DNA of 44,238 nt from Chlamydiia bacterium (lineage in GTDB: Bacteria; Chlamydiota; Chlamydiia; Chlamydiales; JACKPQ01). The notes beneath the pieces are model-generated. The model was not told where the DNA came from and made no database searches. It worked only from the letters and a program-made list of their open reading frames with translations. Below, piece after piece: positions 25,175-34,552 of this stretch (its first letter is position 1; every line of letters starts with the position of its first letter). The position numbers were made by a program, and so were the translations under genes. Location: positions 1-44,238 of the forward strand of contig JAUILX010000001.1 of assembly GCA_030433395.1 (NCBI GenBank), read 5' to 3'.

Positions 25175-26281
25175 TTAATTTCTGCATTGCAAAAAAACTT
25201 CTTGCACTCCGATGCTGCGCATGCAAAAGGGATCGCAACATTTTTTACGCAAACAAGGGGAGCAGGTTTTTTTCTTTGCAATGATGTTTGCTTGTTTTGC
25301 TTGGTGCGGGCCGCATAAGTTTGGGTCAGTAGGACCAAAAAGAGCAACGGTTTTAGTGGTTGTTGCAAAGGCCATGTGCATGGGACCAGTGTCGTTTGTC
25401 ACAAAGCACTGAAAGAGGGGGAGCAGAGCCCCAAATTGGCGAATATTTAACTCCCCTGCAAGAGAATTGGCGCCCGGAATGGATTTAGCAATTTGATTTG
25501 CTAGTGGTTTTTCTGCTAGGTTTCCAGTAATAACTACTTGTGCATTGAGCTCACTAGCACATTTTTGGCCAAGCATTATAAAGTGCTCTTTTGGCCATTG
25601 TTTAAAACGATCTTTAGACCCAGGATGAAGAGCTATCACTGGGCGTGTAAACTGTTTGATAAATTCTTGTGCCCAGATGGCTTCATCATTGGTAGTATGC
25701 CAGTCCAAAGTCTCGTTTCCGTCTACACTTGTGATTTGCATGCGCCTTGAAATTTCGTGTTGATAGATTGGGGTGCAGGGGTTTGTTAGCAGTTTGTCCA
25801 GACCTTTGTTGATGCCGCATGTGCCCGCAATGCTTTTTGCGCGTGTCATAGCGCAAAGTGGCAGGATAATACGTTGAGAAGTGTGAAAAATAAAGACCTG
25901 ATCGGGATCAAAACGTTTAATTGAATAAGCAATTTTGGGAAATTGTAAAAAGGATGAGCTATTCATTACAATCATTTGATCGATGTAGGGATTGTTTTTG
26001 AGGACTTGCGCGCCAATAGGGCTTATCAAAACGCAAATCAGCGCTTGAGGATGAGTCTGCTTAAGAGCTCTAATGGCAGGGGTTGCCCAAAGTGTGTCGC
26101 CGAGTCCAGTTGTAGAGGCAACTAAAATACGCTTTGGGTTAGAAATAGCCTCGCGATAACGTAGATAGGGTTTTGCTAATAGCTTTAGCAGAGTATTTTT
26201 GATGCGCAATCCTTGGTTTTTGGTAATGATACCAAAGGCTTGACATATGGGCAAAGGCCCTTGCGGCATTTGCCTGGGCAC
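25175..26281 (-). CDS. glycosyltransferase family 9 (heptosyltransferase-like)
   Basis: The 368-residue frame carries the ADP-heptose:LPS heptosyltransferase pattern: KRILVASTTGLGDTLWATPA near residue 50, VIALHPGSKDRFKQWPKEHF (nucleotide-sugar site), FVTNDTGPMHMAFATTTKTV, VALFGPTDPNLCGP and the Cys-rich tail CSPCLRKKCCDPFCM usual in this family. It would transfer a heptose or related sugar onto an LPS core, though many chlamydiae lack heptose, so the sugar is uncertain. The start is also uncertain: 26281 (GTG) overlaps hemH by 97 bp, while TTG at 26209 would overlap by 25 bp. Confidence 0.85.
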   Translation of the reverse strand: MPRQMPQGPLPICQAFGIITKNQGLRIKNTLLKLLAKPYLRYREAISNPKRILVASTTGLGDTLWATPAIRALKQTHPQALICVLISPIGAQVLKNNPYIDQMIVMNSSSFLQFPKIAYSIKRFDPDQVFIFHTSQRIILPLCAMTRAKSIAGTCGINKGLDKLLTNPCTPIYQHEISRRMQITSVDGNETLDWHTTNDEAIWAQEFIKQFTRPVIALHPGSKDRFKQWPKEHFIMLGQKCASELNAQVVITGNLAEKPLANQIAKSIPGANSLAGELNIRQFGALLPLFQCFVTNDTGPMHMAFATTTKTVALFGPTDPNLCGPHQAKQANIIAKKKTCSPCLRKKCCDPFCMRSIGVQEVFLQCRN

Positions 26282-27273
26282 CGGATGCGTTTATCGCGTA
26301 CAAGCAGGGCGTTTGTAGTGCGAGGGCTGGTCTTTAAAATATTTACTATTGCTTCTTGCCACGCTTTTGAAAAATTAAAAGCTGGGCATCGCAGCGCTCG
26401 TAGTCCTTTTTTTCTGACGACCGGTAAGTAAAGATCTTCAACCTCAACAAGAGTCTCAATATGGTCAGAGGTAAATGTTAATGGCACAAATACAACGGTC
26501 TGATCCTTACCAAAATGGTCGGTAATAGTTTCGCACACCTCATCTGTATAAGGTCGAATCCACTCCTCGGGCCCAAATTTGGACTGATAGGCTAAAACTG
26601 ATGCAGTTTTAGGAAAGGACTCCATGATTTTTTTATATGAAGTCTCACACTCTTGCTTGTAGGGATCCCCACTGCAAATAAAACTTGTGGGAACGCCGTG
26701 CGGTGAAAAAAACAAAGCAGCTTTTTCCTCTGAGACATCTTGGGAGTCAAGATAACTTTTGATATGTGATGAAAACAAATCTATAAAAGCAGGATGTGAG
26801 TGATACGATCGGATCCAATTGAGCTTTTGCAACGTGTTGGGATTGAGCTTTTTTGCAAAAATGCGTGCAATGCTTCCTGTGGTTGCATAGCTAAATTGCG
26901 GGAAAAGAGGTAAAACACAAAGTTTTTGCGCCTTGCAGGCATCAATTAACGCTAAGCTTTTTTGGTGCGTTGAGGGCAGATAGCGATGGAAAGTTAATAC
27001 GGGCAGATTTAGCTTTTTAGAAAGATTGTCAGCTAGTGCTTCTGTGACTTCAAAAATAGGAGATTTGTCTCCCATTTTAGCATATTCTTCAGAAATGGTC
27101 TTTGATCTTTTTGCTGCGATGCGCCTAAAGAGGAGGTTTTGCGCAAGTGGTGGTAAATGGGTTCGTATAACATCGGGATCGCACAAGAGCTCTGTTAGAA
27201 AAGGACGTATTTCACCCAGATCTCTTGGTCCACCGAAATTTACAAGCACCAAAGCATCTTCCATAGGGCTCAT
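26185..27273 (-). CDS. hemH: ferrochelatase
   Basis: The ATG at 27273 has AAAGAGG six bases upstream (a GTG or similar at 27300 is less likely). The 362-residue protein shows LVNFGGPRDLGEIRPFL at the start, LFFSPHGVPTSF (metal-site His), PLTFTSDHIETLVEVE (catalytic Glu) and YQSKFGPEEWIRP. It inserts Fe2+ into protoporphyrin IX, the last step of haem synthesis, at the membrane. A tail of about 40 residues holds five Cys (CPGKCRKGLC then KDC and LC), possibly an Fe-S cluster site. It is divergent from the P-type ATPase gene, 46 bp away. Confidence 0.94.
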   Translation of the reverse strand: MSPMEDALVLVNFGGPRDLGEIRPFLTELLCDPDVIRTHLPPLAQNLLFRRIAAKRSKTISEEYAKMGDKSPIFEVTEALADNLSKKLNLPVLTFHRYLPSTHQKSLALIDACKAQKLCVLPLFPQFSYATTGSIARIFAKKLNPNTLQKLNWIRSYHSHPAFIDLFSSHIKSYLDSQDVSEEKAALFFSPHGVPTSFICSGDPYKQECETSYKKIMESFPKTASVLAYQSKFGPEEWIRPYTDEVCETITDHFGKDQTVVFVPLTFTSDHIETLVEVEDLYLPVVRKKGLRALRCPAFNFSKAWQEAIVNILKTSPRTTNALLVRDKRIRCPGKCRKGLCPYVKPLVSLPKTKDCASKILC

Positions 27274-27319
27274 TGAAACCTCTTTTCGAGTTTTTGACAA
27301 GTGTGCTATACCAAAAACT

Positions 27320-29500
27320 ATGAAGAAAGAAATGACATTTCAAGTTTTTGGCTTAGACTGCCCCTCTGAAGCAGCCTTACTTAAAAAAGCGTTAGCAGAG
27401 CATGAGGGAATTGGCGATCTGTCATTTGATTACCTCAACGGGTTAATGACTGTATCCTATCAGTCCGAGAAGATTGAGACTGATCAAATGGTCAATGCTA
27501 TTAAGTCTGCTGGCATGAAAGCCAAAGTGCTGTCTGCTGATACATCTAATGAAGATCAAAGCTTTTGGCAGAAAAAAGGGCGGATTATCATGACGTCCAT
27601 AAGCGGGCTATGTTTGGTGATTGGATTTATTTTTCATCTAGCGTTTGAAAAAGGGCTCGGGTCTGTCTTTTCTACCTCAGATGGAGGACTTGTTCCACAC
27701 GCTGCAGTGATTTTTTATGCATTAGCAATTTTATCTGGCGGCTACTTTGTTGCTCCTAAGGCTTGGACTGCATTTAGGCACTTAAGGCCTGATATGAACA
27801 TGCTTATGGTTCTAGCGGTTTTTGGAGCTATTTTGATTGGTCAATGGGCCGAAGCTGCTACTGTCATTTTTCTATTTTCTGTCGCCTTATTTTTAGAGCA
27901 TTGGAGTATGGGACGCGCACGTAATGCGGTCTCTTCTTTGCTAGATTTAGCACCTGAAATGGCCGATGTCATGGAAGGTTCAGATGTTGTTAGTAAGCCA
28001 GTTGATCAAGTTGTTGTTGGCGCGCGGATTCTTGTAAAACCCGGAAATAAAATCCCCCTTGATGGGGTTGTGGTCCAAGGTAGTTCAGCTGTGAACCAAT
28101 CGACAATTACTGGCGAGAGCATGCCTGTTGAAAAAGCAGAAGGTCATCAAGTTTATGCTGGAACTTTAAATGAAGAGGGCGCTCTACACATCGAAGTAAA
28201 AAAATTATCACAAGAGTCAACACTTTCGCGCATGATCGAACTTGTTCGCCAGGCAGGTCAAAAACGCGCAAAAGCCGAAGGTTGGGTTGAGTCTTTTGCT
28301 AAGGTTTATACGCCGATAATGATGTTGCTAAGTGCATGCATCATGATTTTTCCTCACTTCATTTGGGGCGGTAGCTGGGAAGAGTGGATATACCGAGGCC
28401 TTGTGGTCCTTGTGATTGCATGCCCGTGCGCCCTTGTCATCTCAACACCTGTTACAATTGTCGCTGGCGTAACAGCCGCTGCGCGTCGAGGTGTTTTGAT
28501 CAAAGGGGGCATCCATTTAGAGACAGCAGGAAGGCTAAAAGCTTTAGCCTTTGATAAAACTGGAACTCTGACTTTAGGAAAGCCAGCTGTGCAGCGCATT
28601 ATTCCATTAAATAATCACAGCGAGCAAGAATTACTAAGTATTGCAGGATCCCTTGAATCTGTTAGTGGCCATCCATTAGCTAAAGCTATCATGTTAAAGG
28701 TTTCAGAAGCCAAGGTCGATTTCAAGCCTCCGCAGGAAATGAGAGTGATTCAGGGAAAAGGTGCTGAAGGTATTATTGACGGCAAGGCTTATTGGATTGG
28801 AAGCCATCGATTTCTACATGAAAAAAAGACTGAAACACCGCAAACCCACAGCCAAGCTTTAGCCCTTGAAGATGCAGGGCACTCTGTGATCATCATTGGA
28901 GATGATTCTCATGTATGTGGAATGATTAGCGTTGCTGATGAGCCTCGCACGGGTGTAGATGTCATACTACAAGAGCTCAAAGCTGCCGGATTGCGACAGC
29001 TTGTTATGCTAACAGGGGATAATCAACCAGCAGCAGCAGCACTTGCAAAGCATGTCGGTATTGATCGCTACTGGTCTGAGCTTTTGCCTGAAGATAAAGT
29101 TCGTATGATGCAACAGCTTGTTATGCGCTGGGATGTTGCAGGCATAGTAGGTGATGGAGTCAATGACGCAGCGGCAATGGCGATATCAAGTCTTGGAATT
29201 GCAATGGGTGGAGTGGGAAGTGATGCTGCAATTGAAGCGGCCGATATAGCGCTGATGGCAGATGATCTCACTCAACTACCTTGGTTGATTCGCCATGCCA
29301 GAAAAGCACTAAAAACAATCAAAAGTAACATTGCATTTGCACTAGGTATTAAAGGGATTTTTCTAGCACTTGCCGTTTTTGGATGGGCCTCTTTATGGAT
29401 GGCAATTGCTGCCGATACTGGAGCATCTCTTGTTGTTGTCGCTTACGGTTTGCGATTACTCAACGTGGGTTCTGTCCAGAAAGATCAGATTGCACCATAA
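27320..29500 (+). CDS. heavy-metal P1B-type ATPase (Zn/Cd/Pb exporter type)
   Basis: The family start is the ATG at 27320; the frame upstream to 27026 only reads through the divergent hemH. The 726-residue protein has an N-terminal HMA-like domain with FGLDCPSEAALLKKAL (single Cys motif), a TGES actuator at about residue 263, the metal-site ACPCALVISTPVT (CPC about 368), phosphorylation site DKTGTLTLG (about 410), SGHPLAKA and GDGVNDAAAMA (about 610). The CPC motif plus the DCPSE N-terminus point to a ZntA/CadA-type exporter of divalent metals. The 3' end overlaps the convergent gmd-like gene by 41 bp. Confidence 0.9.
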   Translation: MKKEMTFQVFGLDCPSEAALLKKALAEHEGIGDLSFDYLNGLMTVSYQSEKIETDQMVNAIKSAGMKAKVLSADTSNEDQSFWQKKGRIIMTSISGLCLVIGFIFHLAFEKGLGSVFSTSDGGLVPHAAVIFYALAILSGGYFVAPKAWTAFRHLRPDMNMLMVLAVFGAILIGQWAEAATVIFLFSVALFLEHWSMGRARNAVSSLLDLAPEMADVMEGSDVVSKPVDQVVVGARILVKPGNKIPLDGVVVQGSSAVNQSTITGESMPVEKAEGHQVYAGTLNEEGALHIEVKKLSQESTLSRMIELVRQAGQKRAKAEGWVESFAKVYTPIMMLLSACIMIFPHFIWGGSWEEWIYRGLVVLVIACPCALVISTPVTIVAGVTAAARRGVLIKGGIHLETAGRLKALAFDKTGTLTLGKPAVQRIIPLNNHSEQELLSIAGSLESVSGHPLAKAIMLKVSEAKVDFKPPQEMRVIQGKGAEGIIDGKAYWIGSHRFLHEKKTETPQTHSQALALEDAGHSVIIIGDDSHVCGMISVADEPRTGVDVILQELKAAGLRQLVMLTGDNQPAAAALAKHVGIDRYWSELLPEDKVRMMQQLVMRWDVAGIVGDGVNDAAAMAISSLGIAMGGVGSDAAIEAADIALMADDLTQLPWLIRHARKALKTIKSNIAFALGIKGIFLALAVFGWASLWMAIAADTGASLVVVAYGLRLLNVGSVQKDQIAP

Positions 29501-30569
29501 TTTTTACCAGGTCGTTAAAAGATGTCTTTGGTTTCCAATTGAGATCTTTTTGGGCCTTTGCAGCATCGCCCAGTGCGCAATTGATTTCATTGGGGCGGTA
29601 ATAAACCGTATCAATAGCTACGACCACTTTACCAGTCTTGGCATCAACACCTTTTTCATGCTCACCTGTTCCATGCCATTCAATTTCAATCCCAGCTTCT
29701 CGAAAGGCCAGTTCAGTGAATTCACGTACGGTATGACTTTCCCCTGAGGCAATGATACGATCTGTAGGTTTTTCCTGCTGCAGCGTTAGCCACATAGCTT
29801 CGACATAATCTTTGGCATACCCCCAGTCGCGCATGGCGTCTAAGTTGCCCAAGTAAAGTGTGTGTTTTTCTTTTCGCAAGATGCGGCCAATGGCGTGAGT
29901 GATTTTGCGAGTTGAAAAAGTGCTATTACGTCTTGGAGACTCGTGATTAAAAAGGATTCCATTGCAAGCATACATGCCATAGCTTTCTCGATAATTTACA
30001 GTGATCCAGTGAGCAAAGAGCTTTGATGTTCCATATGGAGATGTAGGATGCATTGGGGTTTGCTCATTTTGTGGGATCTCTGGTGCTGATCCAAAGATGT
30101 GGTTTGATGAAGCTTGGAAAAAACGGATTTGATCCTTTCTCCCAGATTGCCTGATAGCTTCTAAAATATTTAAAGTGCCCATAGCATTGACGGTGCAAGA
30201 GTAGACAGGCATCTTAAACGAAACCATCTCGTGGCCTTCAGCAGCCAAATTATAGACCTCATCGGGTTGAACTTCGCGCATGAGGACCATCATCGTCGCT
30301 AAATCTGTCACATCGCCATAATGCAAGACGAGTCGTCGATTATCAACCTGCCTATTTTGGTAGATGTGGTCAATACGCCTTGTGTTGAACATCGATGCTC
30401 GCCTGCGAACCCCATGTACTTCGTAGCCTTTTTCTAAAAGAAGTTCAGTAAGATAGGCTCCATCCTGACCAGTAACACCAATCACCATCGCTTTTTTTGG
30501 AGCGCTCACATCTTTTGCACAAACTGAAAAGGAAATAAGGAGCATCAGTAAAAAAGTAAGGAAGCTCAT
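29460..30569 (-). CDS. GDP-mannose 4,6-dehydratase homologue with N-terminal signal peptide
   Basis: The 369-residue protein is Gmd-like along its length: VIGVTGQDGAYLTELLLEKG, VRRRASMFNTRRIDHIY, LHYGDVTDLATMM, SPYGTSKLFAHW (YxxxK), GMYACNGILFNHESP and LGNLDAMRDWGYAKDYVEAM. Two features are odd. It begins MSFLTFLLMLLISFSVCAKD, a Sec-type signal peptide with a likely cut after VCA, and this start has GGGAGAAG upstream. And the catalytic segment that reads STSELYG in standard Gmd reads SSNHIFG, so the active-site Glu is His. It may thus not be a normal cytosolic dehydratase. Confidence 0.85.
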   Translation of the reverse strand: MSFLTFLLMLLISFSVCAKDVSAPKKAMVIGVTGQDGAYLTELLLEKGYEVHGVRRRASMFNTRRIDHIYQNRQVDNRRLVLHYGDVTDLATMMVLMREVQPDEVYNLAAEGHEMVSFKMPVYSCTVNAMGTLNILEAIRQSGRKDQIRFFQASSNHIFGSAPEIPQNEQTPMHPTSPYGTSKLFAHWITVNYRESYGMYACNGILFNHESPRRNSTFSTRKITHAIGRILRKEKHTLYLGNLDAMRDWGYAKDYVEAMWLTLQQEKPTDRIIASGESHTVREFTELAFREAGIEIEWHGTGEHEKGVDAKTGKVVVAIDTVYYRPNEINCALGDAAKAQKDLNWKPKTSFNDLVKIMVQSDLSGQNPR

Positions 30570-30652
30570 TTTCTTCTCCCGGTTAAGGTCCCAAGTACAT
30601 CAAAAACAACCTTTGTTTGCAATAGTTATCCAAATTTGATACCATTTAGGAC

Positions 30653-31390
30653 ATGAAAAAACTCGTTTCTCTTTGTATGTTGGTTTGCATACTTGGTTGT
30701 GGCAAAGTCACCAAGTCTCCCTATCGGATAGCTGTTGACCCCAGTTTTTATCCGCTTGAGCTCATGGGGAAAGAAGCCAATGTCTATGCTTTTTCAAACG
30801 AGCTTTTGCAAGCAGTTGCAAAAAAAGAGTGCCTTTACATTGAACGTGTCAATGCTTCCTGGGATAATATTCTCGAAGGTTTGAGAAAAGATGACTTTGA
30901 TGCTGCACTCTCAGCCTTGCCACCATACAATTTTAACGAAGCCAAATATGATTTTTCTCAGCTCTACCTTCCAACTGGATATGTTCTTGTCATCCGCGAG
31001 GATGAAAAAGCGCTTGAATTTAAGAAATTAAAAGGTCGAGAAGTTGGAGTTCAAATGAACTCAGAAGCTGAACGGATCTTAAGTAAATATCCTGAAGTTT
31101 TGATTCGTTATTACGAAAATCCGGCCGTAGCATTAGAAAAACTTGATCAAGGACAACTCGATGGCGTTGTTATGGATGCTATTCCAGCTGTAAGCTTTAT
31201 TTATGATCGCTATACTGAAAAACTTAAACTGGGAAGCAGTGTTCTAAATGATGCTGGCTTGCGCATGGTTGCCGTAAAGGACACCCATCGCGATCTTTTA
31301 GATCGCTTTAATTCGGGCCTTGAAAAGCTCAAAAAAGACGGCACCTACGACAAGCTTGTCAAAAAGTGGAAGGTCAGTTTTAGTGATTGA
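30653..31390 (+). CDS. amino-acid ABC transporter substrate-binding lipoprotein
   Basis: The 245-residue protein has a lipoprotein signal (MKKLVSLCMLVCILGC) and the SBP_bac_3 fold: YRIAVDPSFYPLELMGKEAN, YAFSNELLQAVAKKECLYIE, SWDNILEGLRKDDFDAALSA, FSQLYLPTGYVLVIREDE and DGTYDKLVKKWKV at the end. It resembles chlamydial ArtJ/GlnH-type binders of basic or polar amino acids. No permease or ATPase gene lies beside it, so partners are elsewhere. It ends 13 bp from the convergent large ankyrin-like gene. Confidence 0.88.
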   Translation: MKKLVSLCMLVCILGCGKVTKSPYRIAVDPSFYPLELMGKEANVYAFSNELLQAVAKKECLYIERVNASWDNILEGLRKDDFDAALSALPPYNFNEAKYDFSQLYLPTGYVLVIREDEKALEFKKLKGREVGVQMNSEAERILSKYPEVLIRYYENPAVALEKLDQGQLDGVVMDAIPAVSFIYDRYTEKLKLGSSVLNDAGLRMVAVKDTHRDLLDRFNSGLEKLKKDGTYDKLVKKWKVSFSD

Positions 31391-31403
31391 GTCTTTTTAA
31401 GAA

Positions 31404-34070
31404 CTACAAGTCAAAAGCTGCTGCTAAGAGTGTATCACTCTGCCGTAGATGGCGTTGGATGATCCTCTGATTGGTGGAGCCCCCAATGCCATTTTCATGT
31501 AGTAGAATACAGTTAAGCAAATGTCCTTGTCTAATAGGAATATGTACCCATGTATCCACGCCATCTTGAAAAAAATTGAGTGCATCAGCAACACTTAAAT
31601 CCTTTTTAGCTTGTGTAGCAATAATCTCTAGAAGGCGGCTATTCCCTGTCTGCAGCACTGCTGGAAGAATGCGGCTTCCCCTCATGTTACAAGGGATCTG
31701 AGCATGATTTGAGCGAGATCTCATTTTTAGGCCGTGGTCAAATAATAACGACGCAATATAGCTGTTCCCGGAATTGCAGGCTCCCTCAAGAGGATGAAGA
31801 ATGGGGCGGTCCGAACATCTTCTGTCTTGGGCAGAATAATTTGTGGCATCACCGGGGTCTATCATTTGATCTAGGACTCCATGAGTTTTTGCAAGATTGA
31901 TATATTGTTCTACTAGCTCTACCGAGCCATGAGCGCAAGCGGCTGTAAACTGAGATATTTCATATTCCGAACCTCTAGGACGAATCAATTGAACAAGGTC
32001 AGATTTTGTAATACTACTGTAATCTTTTTCCTTTATTTCAACATAATTTTCATAAAATTGTGCCAAGTTTATTTGTTGTGGTTCTATAATATTTTTAGGA
32101 TTTAGAACAACTGGTATTTTGTAATGCTTCACAACTTTGATTAATCGTTCGTTTTTTGTGCTGTCAGTAAACCTTGCTAATATTGGTGCAATTCTACTTA
32201 TTATATTGTTGCCTTGTAACAACTTGCTATTTTCAACAATTGCTTTTTCTAGGATTTGGAAACACGTAAAGGGCTCTGGCTCTGGGTGGGATGGTTCGTA
32301 GATCGCCCAGTAATAGAATTTCGATTCTAATGAAATGTCTCGCTCAGATAAAAAGAATTCTTCGGATAGGGAAAGTCCAAATTGACGGACTAAATTAGGA
32401 GTTAGGTGCTCTGAAGACTCCATGAGCAGTTCTTTAGTAGTGCCATCGATGTCTGATCTGAATGAAAGGGCTCGATAAACTAAGTTTAACATTAATGCGG
32501 TGTTATAACATATGTCATTCGAGCTAGTCTGACTAGCACAAGGCGTATTATCAAAAAGCTTCAGAGCACTTTTTGCAGATACAATGCTTGCTACGGCATA
32601 GATAGGTTCTGAGTGCGGGCACTCAAGTAGCTTTGGAATGCTTTCATTAAGGGGTCTATGTTGCAGATGTGAGCTGGGTTGAGGTTGGTTTGCAGGAGCT
32701 TGGTAACAGTGCAAAGCACAACTGCTAAGCTTCTGCGCAGCTTCTATTAATTCATAGACTGCAGTTTGGGAAATAGGAGCGAGTCTTGGGCGTGATAGGT
32801 CTTTGCAGTCGGCTATCGAAAGCTCACGGCTGCGAGTGCTTAATACTGGCCTCAGCATAGTAAATGCTTTAGAGATAGTGATAATGTGTGACAGAACCTG
32901 TTTATACATCTTACTGGGATGGTTTTGAGTGACTAGTTCCAAGACTTTTATCACATCTTGGCTAAAGACCTTGCGCCTTCGCTTATTAGAATGGTAATAG
33001 GAAGTTAAAAAATCGTCTCTTTTTGATTGATCATCGATTGCATGCCAAATAAAGAGAAAGTTTTGCGGGTTGACCGCATCTATAGATCTATCAAATAGAT
33101 AACGGATCCAATTTTCTGAATCTGCAAATAGATTAAGATCTCTTTGAAGTTGTTTGTTGGTTGGATCATTGGTTAGGCTCGTAAATAGGTCTTCTAACCT
33201 GAGGCTTCTAAAAATATCTTGTTGAAATCTGTCAAAGACAAGGTTGGCTCCAGACGTTGCTAGTTGCACACGAGTTTGAGATGAGAGGTCTCTGCGATTA
33301 AGAAGTTCTTGATGCACCACTCTGATTAGTTTTTTTGTATATGCAATTATTTCACTACCCGAGTTCTGCGATGTTCCAGAAGCGTTATTAGCAAACATGT
33401 GGAGAACTCTTTGGCACTGCTCAATCCCGCCATATGATCTATCTAGATTGACTTCGTTATTGGTTTTCGGTGAAGGAATAGGGATGTAATCTTGTATAAT
33501 TTGATTAATGTCTGTTTGATTACTGTGATCAAGGAAAGAGGTCCCAACAGGCCAATTATTTCCTTGTTGATTTGTAAAGCACATCAAAGCACAGAAATGA
33601 AGTCGTTGAGCAGAATCGAGCCAATCTCTGATTTCCCACGGCTCAAGTTGATTAATATTTCCACATTCGTACGGAAGTAGTTTGCGCATGTGCATAGAAT
33701 ATCCTTTGATGTAATAGAGTACTCTTTGCTGAGAGTAAGATATTCCGTCTCTGGGGCCATCATAAGGTTCATAGCGCTCCACCTCCTCGTCGGACGAACT
33801 GTAATGATCTCCGTCACTATTATAACCGTTTTCATCTAATACTGTACCATCGCGTAGCCTAGGCAACCCGTCGCTTGGTGCATGCGGATAGTGTGTTATA
33901 TTTTTTGTTAGAAAGCTTAAAAAATCGAGCGCTCCTTTGCTAAATTGATTGTTAATGGATATATGATACCTGAAAAGATTCGCAATAAAGTCTTCTTTAC
34001 AAGGTGATCTCAGATTGCTCCAGCTGCCTGGGGCATTCTCAAGGTTGAATTGATTAAACACGTTTGTCAT
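31404..34070 (-). CDS. large protein with ankyrin-like C-terminus, possible type III effector
   Basis: The start at 34070 has AAAGGAG eight bases upstream; the frame is open to 34250 without a better start. The 888-residue protein has no signal peptide and no membrane segment. An acidic low-complexity patch (NSDGDHYSSSDEEVERY) lies at about residues 84-100. Most of the length is helical and not recognised. From about residue 700 there are degenerate ankyrin repeats (SQFTAACAHGSVELVEQYIN, HPLEGACNSGNSYIASLLFD, LPAVLQTGNSRLLEIIATQA). Size, lack of export signal and ankyrin repeats fit a type III effector, but this is inference. Confidence 0.75.
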   Translation of the reverse strand: MTNVFNQFNLENAPGSWSNLRSPCKEDFIANLFRYHISINNQFSKGALDFLSFLTKNITHYPHAPSDGLPRLRDGTVLDENGYNSDGDHYSSSDEEVERYEPYDGPRDGISYSQQRVLYYIKGYSMHMRKLLPYECGNINQLEPWEIRDWLDSAQRLHFCALMCFTNQQGNNWPVGTSFLDHSNQTDINQIIQDYIPIPSPKTNNEVNLDRSYGGIEQCQRVLHMFANNASGTSQNSGSEIIAYTKKLIRVVHQELLNRRDLSSQTRVQLATSGANLVFDRFQQDIFRSLRLEDLFTSLTNDPTNKQLQRDLNLFADSENWIRYLFDRSIDAVNPQNFLFIWHAIDDQSKRDDFLTSYYHSNKRRRKVFSQDVIKVLELVTQNHPSKMYKQVLSHIITISKAFTMLRPVLSTRSRELSIADCKDLSRPRLAPISQTAVYELIEAAQKLSSCALHCYQAPANQPQPSSHLQHRPLNESIPKLLECPHSEPIYAVASIVSAKSALKLFDNTPCASQTSSNDICYNTALMLNLVYRALSFRSDIDGTTKELLMESSEHLTPNLVRQFGLSLSEEFFLSERDISLESKFYYWAIYEPSHPEPEPFTCFQILEKAIVENSKLLQGNNIISRIAPILARFTDSTKNERLIKVVKHYKIPVVLNPKNIIEPQQINLAQFYENYVEIKEKDYSSITKSDLVQLIRPRGSEYEISQFTAACAHGSVELVEQYINLAKTHGVLDQMIDPGDATNYSAQDRRCSDRPILHPLEGACNSGNSYIASLLFDHGLKMRSRSNHAQIPCNMRGSRILPAVLQTGNSRLLEIIATQAKKDLSVADALNFFQDGVDTWVHIPIRQGHLLNCILLHENGIGGSTNQRIIQRHLRQSDTLLAAAFDL

Positions 34071-34179
34071 GTGGCTGCTCCTTTGATTTTTGAAAGGATA
34101 GTAGATTAAAGACGGTATTGTAAGCAAATAATATTTTTGGTAAGTTGAATATGCTCGAAACCATAACCAGGAGAAAGAA

Positions 34180-34462
34180 ATGAGATTTCTTTTCGCCATT
34201 TTGTCGTGGGCTTCTTTCTTCGGAGCATCTGTTGTATATGAACGTTCCACTGCCGCTTAGGGTTCTGCCGGCTACCGATGGAGTGGAGATCGAAGAAAGG
34301 ATAGCACTTGATGGGAGTGTAATCGAAAAATCGCTGTCTAAGATCAGCGACCAGGTTGTAGGGCATCCTACCTATCCAAGCCAGTTAGCGCATCTAGTCT
34401 TTGAGCTTGCATTTCTTGAAGCAGAGGAGATTAGGCTTACTTCAAAAGAACGAACAACATAG
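34180..34462 (+). pseudogene. small secreted protein gene broken by a frameshift (tentative)
   Basis: ATG 34180, after AGGAG, opens a signal-peptide-like sequence (MRFLFAILSWASFFGASVVY) that meets TAG at 34258-34260. The next plus frame then stays open to 34462 and continues NVPLPLRVLPATDGVEIEER and onward for about 75 residues. Removal of one base near 34230-34240 would join them into one secreted protein of about 93 residues. No homology is recognised, so this could also be two unrelated open frames. Confidence 0.4.
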
Positions 34463-34552
34463 GATATCTACCTTCTAATTTGGGTTGCGGCGATGCTGGA
34501 TTGGTAGAAAAGCTTTTTTCATTTTACTACGGATATTCTTTTGATCACTGGG

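Noticed and set aside
27026..27319. N-terminal extension of the P-type ATPase
   Set aside because: It starts with TTG inside the divergent hemH gene, and the family domain begins right after the ATG at 27320.
29460..30488. Internal Met start for the Gmd-like protein without signal peptide
   Set aside because: No ribosome binding site precedes that Met, whereas the upstream ATG has GGGAGAAG at good distance.
34106..34366. Minus-strand frame of 86 codons upstream of the large ankyrin-like gene
   Set aside because: It is antisense to the small secreted-protein frame, basic and without recognisable features or ribosome binding site.
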